Both the position numbers and the translations under genes were made by a program. Under the pieces are notes generated by a model. It saw nothing but the letters and a program-made list of their open reading frames with translations, was not told the DNA's origin and searched no databases. A DNA stretch of 64,000 bases from Bradyrhizobium canariense (GTDB taxonomy: Bacteria > Pseudomonadota > Alphaproteobacteria > Rhizobiales > Xanthobacteraceae): the NCBI RefSeq assembly GCF_900105125.1, contig NZ_LT629750.1:4154001-4218000 (forward strand), in the 5' to 3' direction. Within the stretch, counting starts at the first letter, position 1, and each line of letters begins with the position of its first letter. Shown in pieces: positions 26,171 through 35,081 of the stretch.

Positions 26171-29100
26171 ATGACATCCGATGCCACCTCACTTCCGCAA
26201 TTCAAGGCGCCGTATGCGCCGGACGATCGTGTGATCGCGACAGGGCTGCTTGAAACAGCGCGATTGGACGCGGCTCAGGAAGAACGGATCGACCGCTCGG
26301 CGACGCGCCTGATCGACGCCATTCGCGCCAATGATGACCGGCTCGGCGGCGTCGAGGACATGCTGCGCGAATTCGCGCTCTCGACCAAAGAAGGCCTTGC
26401 GCTGATGGTGCTCGCGGAGGCTTTGCTGCGCGTACCCGATGCCCGCACCGCCGATCATTTCATCGAAGACAAGCTCGGCCAGGGCGACTTCCTGCACCAC
26501 GAGACCCAATCCAGCGCGTTCCTCGTCAATGCGTCGGCCTGGGCGCTGGGGATGTCAGCGCGCGTGATCCAGCCGGGGGAAACCCCGCAAGGCACCATCG
26601 GACGGCTCGCGAAACGGCTGGGCGTTCCGGCCGTGCGCGCCGCGACAAGGCAGGCGATGCGGCTGATGGGCAGCCACTTCGTGCTGGGGGAAACCATCGA
26701 GGCCGCGCTCGCACGGGCGCAGCCGGATTCGTCGCGCGCGCCACGCTATTCCTACGACATGCTCGGTGAAGGGGCGCGCACCGCCGCGGATGCGGAGCGC
26801 TATTTCAATTCCTACGCCAGCGCGATCGAAGCGATCGGCCGCGCCGCCGATCGCCGGCCTCTGCCCGACCGGCCCGGCATCTCGGTCAAGCTCTCCGCGC
26901 TGCATCCGAGATATGAAGCCGTGAGCCACAGCCGGGTGATGACGGAGCTCGCCCCGCGGCTGATTGATCTGGCACAACGGGCCAAGGCTTATGACCTCAA
27001 TTTCACCGTCGATGCCGAAGAAGCTGACCGGCTGGAGCTATCGCTCGACGTGATCGCGGCAGCGTTCAGCGATGCATCGCTCGCGGGCTGGGACGGTTTT
27101 GGGTTGGCGATCCAAGCCTATCAGAAACGCGCAGGCGACGTGATCGACTACGTCAACAGCCTGGCGCAAACGCTGGACCGGCGAATGATGGTGCGCCTCG
27201 TCAAGGGCGCCTATTGGGACACCGAAATCAAGCGCGCGCAGGAGCGCGGCCTCGACGACTATCCGGTATTCAGCCGCAAGGCGATGACCGACCTGAACTA
27301 CATCGCCTGTGCGCAAAAATTACTGACGCTGCGGCCCCGTATTTTCCCGCAATTCGCCACCCACAACGCGCTGACGGTCGCAACCATTCTCGAACTCGCC
27401 GACGACAAGGGCGGCTTCGAATTCCAGCGCCTGCACGGCATGGGGGAAGCGCTCTACGCGCAATTGAGCGATGATCGTCCGGAACTCGCCTATCGCACTT
27501 ATGCACCGGTCGGCAGCCACCGCGACCTCCTCGCCTATCTGGTGCGGCGGCTTCTGGAGAACGGCGCCAACTCGTCCTTCGTGGCGCTAGCCGCCGATGA
27601 CAAGGTTCCGGTGACGAGGCTGCTGCGCCGTCCGGCTGCGATCATTGGCACACCAGATCAGGCGCGGCATCCGAACATCCGATTACCGCGTGATCTTTAT
27701 CGGCCGCAACGGACGAATTCACGCGGCATCGAATTCGGCGATCGCAGCGCACTGAACAAATTGCTTTCGGACGTTGCGGCAAGCAAACCTGTGATCAATG
27801 AGATCGCCGATATGAGTCCGGAGACCGCCAGCGACATCGTCGCCGCAGCCCGTGCAGGATTCAAAGCGTGGAGCGCTACGGCGGGGAAAACGCGCGCCGA
27901 AATTCTCGAGAAGGCGGCGGCTCTGCTGGAGCAGCGGACGGCGCACTTCATCGCGCTGCTGCAAAGCGAGGGCGGCAAGACCCTTGACGACGCGCTTTCG
28001 GAAGTCCGCGAAGCCGCTGATTTCTGCCGCTATTACGCCGCGGAAGGCCGCAAATTGTTCGGTGGGATCGAGGAGATGCCGGGACCTACCGGCGAGAGCA
28101 ATGCGCTGCGGCTGCGCGGCCGCGGCGTGTTCATCGCGATATCGCCGTGGAATTTTCCGCTCGCGATCTTCTCGGGCCAGGTCACGGCGGCGCTGATGGC
28201 CGGCAACACAGTTGTCGCCAAGCCTGCCGAACAGACGCCGCTGATCGGAGCGGAGGCGGTCCGGCTGCTGCACGAGGCCGGTATACCCTCCTCGGCTTTG
28301 CATCTGGCGCAAGGCGACGGCCGTATCGGCGCGGCGCTGACAGCTCATCCCGACATCGCCGGCGTGGTCTTTACCGGCTCAACCGAGGTCGCAAGATCAA
28401 TCAATCGAACGCTGGCCGCCAAGGATGGTCCGATCGTGCCGCTGATCGCGGAAACCGGCGGCATCAATGCGATGATCGTCGACGCCACCGCACTGCCCGA
28501 ACAGGTCGCCGACGACGTCGTGACGTCGGCGTTCCGCTCGGCCGGCCAGCGCTGTTCGGCGCTCCGGCTGTTATTTATTCAGGATGACGTCGCTGACCGC
28601 ATGATCGAGATGATCTCAGGCGCCGCGAACGAACTGAAAATCGGCGACGTGCGAGATCCTTCCGTGCATGTCGGGCCGGTAATCGATGCTGAAGCAAAAC
28701 AGCGGCTGGACGCGCATATCGCACGCATGAAGAAACAGGCCCGGGTGCATTTTGCCGGGCAAGCTCCCGAAGGCAATTACGTGGCGCCGCACATTTTCGA
28801 ATTGTCCGATGCCGATCAACTGACCGAGGAAGTGTTCGGACCCATTCTGCATGTGGTCCGCTACCCCGCTGACGGACTCGCGCGCGTGCTGCAATCGATC
28901 GAGCGCTCGGGTTACGGCCTGACGCTCGGCATTCACTCTCGCATCGACGATACCATCGAGGATGTGATCGACCGGCTTTCTGTCGGCAACATCTATGTCA
29001 ACCGCAACATGATCGGCGCGGTGGTCGGGGTGCAGCCGTTCGGCGGCCATGGGCTGTCGGGCACCGGTCCAAAGGCCGGCGGGCCGCATTACCTGACACG

Positions 29101-29179
29101 GTTTGCCGCCGAACAGACCGTGACCGTGAACACGGCAGCCACCGGCGGCAATGCAGCGCTGATGTCGGGCGAGGAGTAA
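26171..29179 (+). CDS. putA: Bifunctional proline dehydrogenase / glutamate semialdehyde dehydrogenase PutA
   Basis: The 1002-residue protein is the short PutA type, close to the 999-residue Bradyrhizobium japonicum enzyme, and lacks the N-terminal ribbon-helix-helix repressor domain. Residues 1-480 form the proline dehydrogenase barrel with LVKGAYWDTEIKRAQ and a C-terminal AYRTYAPVGSH segment. Residues 530-985 are the P5C dehydrogenase with the glutamate motif ETGG and the catalytic Cys in SAGQRCSALR. It oxidises proline to glutamate using FAD/quinone and NAD with internal channelling. Since it cannot repress itself, a separate regulator must exist; none adjoins it. A CAGGGAAC ribosome site precedes the ATG. 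Confidence 0.96.
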   Translation: MTSDATSLPQFKAPYAPDDRVIATGLLETARLDAAQEERIDRSATRLIDAIRANDDRLGGVEDMLREFALSTKEGLALMVLAEALLRVPDARTADHFIEDKLGQGDFLHHETQSSAFLVNASAWALGMSARVIQPGETPQGTIGRLAKRLGVPAVRAATRQAMRLMGSHFVLGETIEAALARAQPDSSRAPRYSYDMLGEGARTAADAERYFNSYASAIEAIGRAADRRPLPDRPGISVKLSALHPRYEAVSHSRVMTELAPRLIDLAQRAKAYDLNFTVDAEEADRLELSLDVIAAAFSDASLAGWDGFGLAIQAYQKRAGDVIDYVNSLAQTLDRRMMVRLVKGAYWDTEIKRAQERGLDDYPVFSRKAMTDLNYIACAQKLLTLRPRIFPQFATHNALTVATILELADDKGGFEFQRLHGMGEALYAQLSDDRPELAYRTYAPVGSHRDLLAYLVRRLLENGANSSFVALAADDKVPVTRLLRRPAAIIGTPDQARHPNIRLPRDLYRPQRTNSRGIEFGDRSALNKLLSDVAASKPVINEIADMSPETASDIVAAARAGFKAWSATAGKTRAEILEKAAALLEQRTAHFIALLQSEGGKTLDDALSEVREAADFCRYYAAEGRKLFGGIEEMPGPTGESNALRLRGRGVFIAISPWNFPLAIFSGQVTAALMAGNTVVAKPAEQTPLIGAEAVRLLHEAGIPSSALHLAQGDGRIGAALTAHPDIAGVVFTGSTEVARSINRTLAAKDGPIVPLIAETGGINAMIVDATALPEQVADDVVTSAFRSAGQRCSALRLLFIQDDVADRMIEMISGAANELKIGDVRDPSVHVGPVIDAEAKQRLDAHIARMKKQARVHFAGQAPEGNYVAPHIFELSDADQLTEEVFGPILHVVRYPADGLARVLQSIERSGYGLTLGIHSRIDDTIEDVIDRLSVGNIYVNRNMIGAVVGVQPFGGHGLSGTGPKAGGPHYLTRFAAEQTVTVNTAATGGNAALMSGEE

Positions 29180-29226
29180 AACCTCGTCGTCATGCGAGGA
29201 ATACCCGCGCGACGAAATCCACGCTC

Positions 29227-29290
29227 CGTCATTCCGGATGGTGCGCTAGCACCGGACCCCAAATGTCTAATTGCACCTCGGGGAACGACG
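29227..29290. repeat. Palindromic intergenic repeat (short copy)
   Basis: It starts CGTCATTCCGG and ends CTCGGGGAACGACG. The inner TAATTGCACCTCGGGGAA closely matches the copy at 42446-42574. It lies between putA and the CoA-transferase gene. Confidence 0.6.
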
Positions 29291-29404
29291 CCCAAACACC
29301 GGTTGCATCAGCTATGCAACATGGGTCAAATGGATTCATCGTTCGCAGCGATAATTCCAGCACACGGAAACAAAACCAACAAACGTTACGGGAGCGACCT
29401 CACC

Positions 29405-30610
29405 ATGGAAGACGGCATCTTCGAAGGCCTCAAGGTTCTGGACTGCGCAAGCTTCATCGCAGCGCCCGCGGCCGCAACCGTGCTGTCGGATTTCGGCGCC
29501 AAGGTGATCAAGATCGAACCGCCCGGATCTGGCGATCCCTATCGCAACCTGCCGAATTTACCGGGATACCCGCATAGTGAGCACAATTTTGCGTGGCTGT
29601 TAGAGGCCCGCAACAAGCGAAGCCTCGCGCTCGACCTCAGCAAGCCGGAAGGCCAGGCAGTGTTGCATCGGCTTGTCGCCGAGGCCGATGTCTTCATCAC
29701 CAATTTTCCGCCGGCGGTACGCGGCCGGCTTGGCATATCCCATGCCGAACTGGCCCCGCTGAACCCGCGCCTGATCTATGCGTCGTTCACCGGCTACGGT
29801 GAAAAGGGCGAGGAAGCCAACAAGCCCGGCTTCGACAGCAATGCCTATTGGGCGCGCTCGGGCCTGATGGACCTGGTGCGCGCGGATACCGATACCACAC
29901 CGGCGCGCTCGGTCGCCGGCATGGGCGACCACCCCTGCGCGATGGCGCTATATGGCGCGATCGTTACCGCGCTCTACAAGCGCGAGCGCACCGGCAAGGG
30001 CTCGCATGTCAGTTCAAACCTGATGGCCAACGGTGTCTGGGCCAACGGCGTGCTCGCCCAGGCCAAATTATGCGGCGCCAAATTCGCCGAACGGCGTCCC
30101 CGCGAACACGCACTGAATGCCGTGACCAATCACTACAAATGCCGCGACGGCCGCTGGATCATCCTGTCGCTGCTCAACGAGGAGCGGCAATGGCCGGCGC
30201 TGACCCGCTGCCTGGGACGCGAGGATCTCATGGCTGACGCCAGATTCGCCACCAAACCTGACCGCCATAAGCGGTCGCTCGAACTGATCAAGATTTTCGA
30301 CGAGATCTTTGCCACCCGGGATCTCGCGGAATGGCGCAAGAGACTCGACGGCAACGGCCTGGTGTTCGGCGTGGTCGGCATCCTCGACGACATCCCGAAC
30401 GACAGGCAGATGATCGACAACAACGTGCTGGTGCCGTTCGAGGGCGACACCATGCTGACCGTCAACAGCCCGATCTGGGTCGAAGGCAGCCAGAAGTCAC
30501 AGCCGCGGCATCCGCCAGACCTTGGCGAGCACAGCGACGAGGTCCTGCGCGAGGCCGGCTATGACGAGGCCGCGATCCGGCAATTGCGAGCAACCGGTGC
30601 AGTCGCCTGA
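29405..30610 (+). CDS. CaiB/BaiF family III CoA-transferase
   Basis: The 401-residue product has the family III markers: LKVLDCASFIAAPAAATVLSDFGA, VIKIEPPGSGDPYR near residue 38, NKRSLALDLSKPEG near 70, and FTGYGEKGEEANKPGFD near 140-150 with the expected catalytic Asp. It transfers CoA between acids of unknown identity. The ATG at 29405 follows CGGGAG; an in-frame start at 29192 would run through the intergenic repeat and is unlikely. It has no obvious operon partner and is convergent with the TetR gene. Confidence 0.87.
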   Translation: MEDGIFEGLKVLDCASFIAAPAAATVLSDFGAKVIKIEPPGSGDPYRNLPNLPGYPHSEHNFAWLLEARNKRSLALDLSKPEGQAVLHRLVAEADVFITNFPPAVRGRLGISHAELAPLNPRLIYASFTGYGEKGEEANKPGFDSNAYWARSGLMDLVRADTDTTPARSVAGMGDHPCAMALYGAIVTALYKRERTGKGSHVSSNLMANGVWANGVLAQAKLCGAKFAERRPREHALNAVTNHYKCRDGRWIILSLLNEERQWPALTRCLGREDLMADARFATKPDRHKRSLELIKIFDEIFATRDLAEWRKRLDGNGLVFGVVGILDDIPNDRQMIDNNVLVPFEGDTMLTVNSPIWVEGSQKSQPRHPPDLGEHSDEVLREAGYDEAAIRQLRATGAVA

Positions 30611-30623
30611 CGCCAGAGCACAG

Positions 30624-31220
30624 CTATTTCTTCGCAATCAAACGGCCGACCAGTTCCGAAAGGGCTGCTTTCGCTTCCTTCTGAAAACCGCGGCGTGGAG
30701 CCGCCAATTGCTGCAGCAGGATTCCGATCAGCGCGGAAACGAACAGGCTGGCATGACCGGGAGGATCGGACGAGCCGGCGGCCCTTAGCGCAAGCTCCGC
30801 GCTTTGCCGCCAGGTCTCGAACCACTCGACAACGATCGGCCGATGAGCTGGGCTTCTGGATGCCGCCAGAAACGCCTCATAGCACGCGATATGTATCTCG
30901 GCCTGGGTTTTGAGCTCCCGGGAATACCAGCTCACGAGCGATTCGATCCATGTCTCCACGTCGAACGCCTTGCTCTGCAGGCTGAGCGCGAGCGCGCGCA
31001 AGCGGCCAACTTCGCGGGCGAGGGCATAGTCAAGCGCGGCATCGACCAATGCATCGCGCGTCCCGAAGTGATGCGTCACCGCGCCAACCGACATGTCGGC
31101 CTCGGCCGCGACCGCCCGGTGCGTCACGCCGTCGAGCCCCTTTCGGCCAATGATGCGAATGGTTGCCTCCATCAGAGGACGTTCGCGATCGCTTGTCTTT
31201 TGGTCGGTTTTGCCGGTCAT
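30624..31220 (-). CDS. TetR family transcriptional regulator
   Basis: The 198-residue product has the TetR N-terminal HTH (residues 12-58) with GRKGLDGVTHRAVAAEADMSVGAVTHHFGTRDAL, followed by an all-helical ligand domain. The ATG at 31220 is chosen because the longer frame would read through the palindrome upstream. It is divergent from a glutathione S-transferase gene, and the gap holds an 18-base palindrome at 31250-31267. The GST gene is the likely target. The ligand is unknown. Confidence 0.87.
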   Translation of the reverse strand: MTGKTDQKTSDRERPLMEATIRIIGRKGLDGVTHRAVAAEADMSVGAVTHHFGTRDALVDAALDYALAREVGRLRALALSLQSKAFDVETWIESLVSWYSRELKTQAEIHIACYEAFLAASRSPAHRPIVVEWFETWRQSAELALRAAGSSDPPGHASLFVSALIGILLQQLAAPRRGFQKEAKAALSELVGRLIAKK

Positions 31221-31249
31221 GTTGACATCGGTCGCTGCAATATTATTGT

Positions 31250-31267
31250 ACAGAACAAATGTTCTGT
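31250..31267. promoter_or_regulatory. TetR operator candidate palindrome
   Basis: ACAGAACA-aa-TGTTCTGT is a perfect 8-2-8 inverted repeat in the divergent TetR/GST gap, 30 bases from the TetR start and 63 from the GST start. Confidence 0.65.
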
Positions 31268-31329
31268 TTTCCGGACTATAGGTACCGGAACTTAAGCGCG
31301 CAAGCCCTTGCGGGCAAGGAGTACTGGGC

Positions 31330-31973
31330 ATGTCGACATACCGTCTGCACTATTTTCCGGAGTCCGGAAACAGCTACAAGCTGGCACTGATGCTCACCCT
31401 GTGCGGTCAGACCTTCGAGCCGGTCTGGACCGACTTCGGCGGGGGGCGACACGAACAAAGGAGTGGCGGCGAGACGTCAACGAGATGGGCGAAATTCCGG
31501 TGCTGGAAGCGGATGGCGAACGCCTCACCCAGACGGCGCCGATCCTGCTGCAACTGGCGGAGCAATACGGCCGGTTCGGCGGCGAGAACCCGAAGGAGAA
31601 ATTCGAGGCGCTGCGCTGGCTGTTCTGGGATAACCACAAACTCACCGGCTATATGGCGACTTATCGTTATTCCCGGACGTTCACACCGTCACCGGACCCG
31701 CATGTGTTGAAGCATTTCCGCAAGCGTCTCGACGACTTCCTCTCCATCCTCGAACAACACATGCAGCGCAACGCGTTCGCGATCGGCGACAAGCCCACCG
31801 TGGCCGACTTTTCGATGATGGCGTATCTGTCGTATCCAAGCGACGAAACCGGATACGATTTCACAACGAGTCATCCGGCGGTGAAGGCCTGGCTTCAACG
31901 CCTCGCCAGCCTGCCCGGCTGGCGCTCGGCCTACGATCTGCTGCCCGGCAAGCGCCTCACGCACTACGCATAA
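31330..31973 (+). pseudogene. Glutathione S-transferase gene with a frameshift at a G6 tract
   Basis: From ATG 31330 (AAGGAG upstream) the frame gives a GST thioredoxin-fold start, YRLHYFPESGNSYKLALMLTLCGQTFEPVWTDF. At the six-G run 31441-31446 the homologous frame shifts by -1 and continues TRTKEWRRDVNEMGEIPVLE and the all-helical C-terminal domain to the stop at 31973. Together they make a normal GST of about 214 residues. One added G, or two removed, would restore the gene. It may be a true mutation, a sequencing error, a phase-variable tract, or translated by -1 slippage on GGG GGG. The rest of the gene is intact. Confidence 0.8.
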
Positions 31974-32014
31974 GGATCATTGCAGGTCGATATCGCGAGC
32001 GAGCTGCGGACACC

Positions 32015-32179
32015 TTAGTTGTTGTGGAGTAACACCCAGCCGACAGCGGCAAGGCCGATGACCACGGCTACCGCGACCGCCCATGTGCTGACACGGATAT
32101 CGCCGATCGTTTGGCGTTCGGCTTCGTTCCGGGCGATCTCGCGATTGCGCTGCTTGTTGTCCTGGTCGGAAGAGCTCAT
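32015..32179 (-). CDS. Small single-span membrane protein (54 aa)
   Basis: An ATG at 32179 with GGGGGA about 8 bases upstream opens a 54-residue frame. The product has a charged, Asn/Gln/Arg-rich N-terminus (SSSDQDNKQRNREIARNEAERQ) and one C-terminal membrane segment, WAVAVAVVIGLAAVGWVLL, ending HNN. It lies in the gap between the GST gene and the MFS transporter gene, downstream of the latter on the same strand. I do not know a family; the ribosome site and clean helix support it as a gene. Confidence 0.65.
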   Translation of the reverse strand: MSSSDQDNKQRNREIARNEAERQTIGDIRVSTWAVAVAVVIGLAAVGWVLLHNN

Positions 32180-32192
32180 CGGCCGGTCCCCC

Positions 32193-33635
32193 TTAGGTGC
32201 GCGCTGTCGTCACCGGATGCAGTGTATCATGAAATGGTGACACTTGATCCGCTCTCCCCTCCTGGCCGCCGCCTCCCGCGGCCACAAGGCGGCTGAGGGA
32301 AAACGCCGCCAACGCCGCACAGAGGGCGGCGACCGCGGCCGTGATGAAGACGTCGGCAGCGCTCCATTTCATGCTCAGCAACGCGCCCCCGACCAGCGGG
32401 CCGACGATGGAGCCGACCCGGCCGATCCCGAGCGCCCAGCCGACGCCGGTGGCCCGGACTGCGGTCGGGTAGAACCCCGCAGCCAGCGCATTGGCCGCGA
32501 TCTGGCCACCGACGATGCAGAAGCCGGCGGCGAAAATCGCCACCGTGACCAGTACGGCGGAGTGCCCGAGCTGGCCGATCGCGCCTACCGCGAAAACGGC
32601 GATGAAATAGACCAGCGCCAGGGCGCGAAACGAGAAGCGGTCGATGATGCTGCCGAGCGCAAACGTGCCGACAATGCCGCCGACCTGCAACATCGACCCG
32701 ATCACGGCCGCCTCCGATACCGAGGCGCCGAGATCGTTGAGAACCGTGGGCAGCCAGTTCGACAGGAAATAGAGATCGAGAAGGCTCATGAAGAACACCA
32801 CCCACAGCAATAGCGTGACCAGGGTTCTTCCACTCTTGAATAGATGCACCACCGGAATTCCGGTCAATTCCGGTTCGCGCACGACGAACTGCGTTGCCGA
32901 GGCGAACAAAGTCTTCGGGCTGATCGATGCAAGCAATTCGGCGACCCGCCGATGCGCGCGCCCAGTCAGCACCAGGAAGCGTACGGATTCCGGCAACCGC
33001 AGCATCAGGATCGGCGCAAGCAATAACGGAGCGGCGCCGCCAACGATAAAAACCGAGCGCCAGCCGAACTTTGGAATCAGCGCGGCGGCGAGAAAGCCGC
33101 CGAGCGCGGCCCCGACCGAGAAGCCGCAGAACATGATCATCACCATGGTGGCGCGGCGGCGGCGGGGATTGAACTCGGACGTCATCGCAACGGCATTCGG
33201 CATTGCACCGCCGAGACCAAGGCCCGTCAGAAACCGCATCGTAAGCAGCATATCAACGCCGTGGACGAACGCCGTGATCAGCGTGCCGATGCCGAACGCG
33301 ATCGTCGAGAACACAATGATCTTCTTGCGCCCGATGCGATCGGCCAATGGGCCAAACAGCAACGCACCGATCATCAGCCCGAACAGGCCCGCGCTGAACA
33401 CCGGGCCCAGCGCGCCCTTGGTCAGACCCCATTCTTTGGCTATCGCCGGCGCGACATAACCGATGGCCTGGGTGTCAAAACCGTCGAGAAACAAGACCGC
33501 CGCGCAGGTCAGCAGCAGCCTGAGCTGAAATCCGCCGACCGGCTGTTCGTCGATAAACTCAGCGACATCGACCAGCGATGCGCTGGCGACATCGACGGGC
33601 GATGCGCGGCCCTCCGGTTCTTCCGAAATCGCCAT
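32193..33635 (-). CDS. MFS transporter, aromatic acid:H+ symporter (AAHS) type
   Basis: The 480-residue protein has twelve membrane segments. LDGFDTQAIGYVAPAIA in helix 1 near residue 50 and GPLADRIGRKK near 98 are the AAHS/PcaK-family signatures; the Asp in helix 1 is needed for transport in that family. It should import a benzoate-like aromatic acid with protons. The adjacent upstream gene is a PhzS-like flavin monooxygenase on the same strand, so the pair may take up and hydroxylate an aromatic acid. The C-terminal tail of about 30 residues is Gly-rich. Confidence 0.87.
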   Translation of the reverse strand: MAISEEPEGRASPVDVASASLVDVAEFIDEQPVGGFQLRLLLTCAAVLFLDGFDTQAIGYVAPAIAKEWGLTKGALGPVFSAGLFGLMIGALLFGPLADRIGRKKIIVFSTIAFGIGTLITAFVHGVDMLLTMRFLTGLGLGGAMPNAVAMTSEFNPRRRRATMVMIMFCGFSVGAALGGFLAAALIPKFGWRSVFIVGGAAPLLLAPILMLRLPESVRFLVLTGRAHRRVAELLASISPKTLFASATQFVVREPELTGIPVVHLFKSGRTLVTLLLWVVFFMSLLDLYFLSNWLPTVLNDLGASVSEAAVIGSMLQVGGIVGTFALGSIIDRFSFRALALVYFIAVFAVGAIGQLGHSAVLVTVAIFAAGFCIVGGQIAANALAAGFYPTAVRATGVGWALGIGRVGSIVGPLVGGALLSMKWSAADVFITAAVAALCAALAAFSLSRLVAAGGGGQEGRADQVSPFHDTLHPVTTART

Positions 33636-33740
33636 TATGGTTCCTCCCCCTGAAACGCCACGGCGCGGGTTTTGTCATCCCGTCTTGTTATGTCGATAAA
33701 TCGGCGCGAACGACCGAGGGCGGCACAATAGTCCGCCGCC

Positions 33741-34976
33741 TCACCCGCGCAATGCATCCTTCGAATAGCCGGCGATCCGCTTGTAGCCTTCCGACAGCGC
33801 GACAAGCTCGTCGCGGCTGATGACATCCTCGATCGCGCCAAAAGGCTGGTCGTGGGTACGCTGAAACACCTCGCGCAGGATGGCGTCAGGCGGATTGCTG
33901 CGATTGGTCAGTACGATGCGTGTGGTGGCTTCGAGGCGTTGCTTCTCGTAGGAAGCGAGCGCGGCAACCGGATCGGTATTTTCGAGCAGTGCCGATGTCA
34001 GCACCCGCGCATCCAGGATCGCCTGGCCGGCACCGTTGGAGCCGCGCGGCACCATCGGATGGGCAGCGTCGCCGAGCAGCGTCGCCCGGCCAAAACTCCA
34101 GCGCGGCAGCGGGTCCTGATCGACCATCGGAAATTCCAGCACACTATCGGCCGCGCGAATGAACGCGGGGACATCGAGCCAGTCGAAATGCCAGTCGGCG
34201 AATGCGCCAATGAAATCGTCGAGCGAACCGGGCCGGTTCCAGTCGCGCTTGCGATAAACCGGCGTCTCGATCTCGGCGACCCAGTTGATCAGTTGCAACC
34301 CGTCAGCACCGGCAGAACGGATCGGGTAGATCACCATCTTGCCATGCGACAGCCAGCCCGCCCGCACCATGCTCGCGCCTGACAGCATCGGCTTCCATCG
34401 GGTCACACCGCGCCACATGTTGACGCCGGAATAACGCGGCTCGCCTTCGCTCGGGAAGAATTGCTTGCGGATTGCGGAGTTGATGCCGTCGCAGGCGATC
34501 ACCAGGTGACCGCGCACCGTGCTGCGGTTCGTTCCTCCCGGCCCATCGGAAAAGTGCACGTCGACGCCGGAATCGTCCTGTCCCACGCCGATGCAGTGAT
34601 GGTTGGTGACAAACCGATCATGACCGGCGCGGGCGCGGAAGGCATCGAGCAACGCCATCTGCAAATCGCCGCGATGAATGGAGAATTGCGGCTGCTCGTA
34701 ACCGGCCGCTCGGCCCAGCGGTTCCTGATAGATCAACTGCCCGAAGCGATTGAAGAAGGTCGCATCCGCAGTCTCGATTGCAACTTTCGACAGCGCGGTT
34801 TCGAGACCGAGCGCGGCAAGTTCCTTGGTGGCATGCGGCAGCAAATTGATGCCGACGCCGATCGGCCTGATTTCGGCAACCGACTCGAATATCCGGCAGG
34901 GAATGCCGGCTGCGTGCAGCGCAAGCCCGAGAGTCAGGCCGCCAACGCCGCCCCCGACAATAATGATGTCGTCCAT
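33741..34976 (-). CDS. FAD-dependent aromatic monooxygenase, PhzS-like
   Basis: The 411-residue product has the FAD-binding GGGVGGL near residue 10, a mid-domain Asp-Gly motif (ACDGINSAIRK near 165) and the second FAD motif LLGDAAHPMVPRGSNGAGQAILD near 290. IRPIGVGINLLPHA, YSIHRGDLQM-like and MWRGVTRW segments parallel PhzS, which hydroxylates and decarboxylates a phenazine carboxylate. I infer hydroxylation of an aromatic acid with NAD(P)H; the substrate is unknown. The ATG at 34976 follows GGAAGGAAAC. It precedes the AAHS transporter gene by about 105 bases. Confidence 0.85.
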   Translation of the reverse strand: MDDIIIVGGGVGGLTLGLALHAAGIPCRIFESVAEIRPIGVGINLLPHATKELAALGLETALSKVAIETADATFFNRFGQLIYQEPLGRAAGYEQPQFSIHRGDLQMALLDAFRARAGHDRFVTNHHCIGVGQDDSGVDVHFSDGPGGTNRSTVRGHLVIACDGINSAIRKQFFPSEGEPRYSGVNMWRGVTRWKPMLSGASMVRAGWLSHGKMVIYPIRSAGADGLQLINWVAEIETPVYRKRDWNRPGSLDDFIGAFADWHFDWLDVPAFIRAADSVLEFPMVDQDPLPRWSFGRATLLGDAAHPMVPRGSNGAGQAILDARVLTSALLENTDPVAALASYEKQRLEATTRIVLTNRSNPPDAILREVFQRTHDQPFGAIEDVISRDELVALSEGYKRIAGYSKDALRG

Positions 34977-35081
34977 GTTTCCTTCCGGCACGCCGCTACG
35001 GGCGATTTAGGTAATTGCCGGCATGAAACAGATTAGTAAGCCTACTGTCAATCTCGGCACTGCAGCACAAGCGGGCATTAC

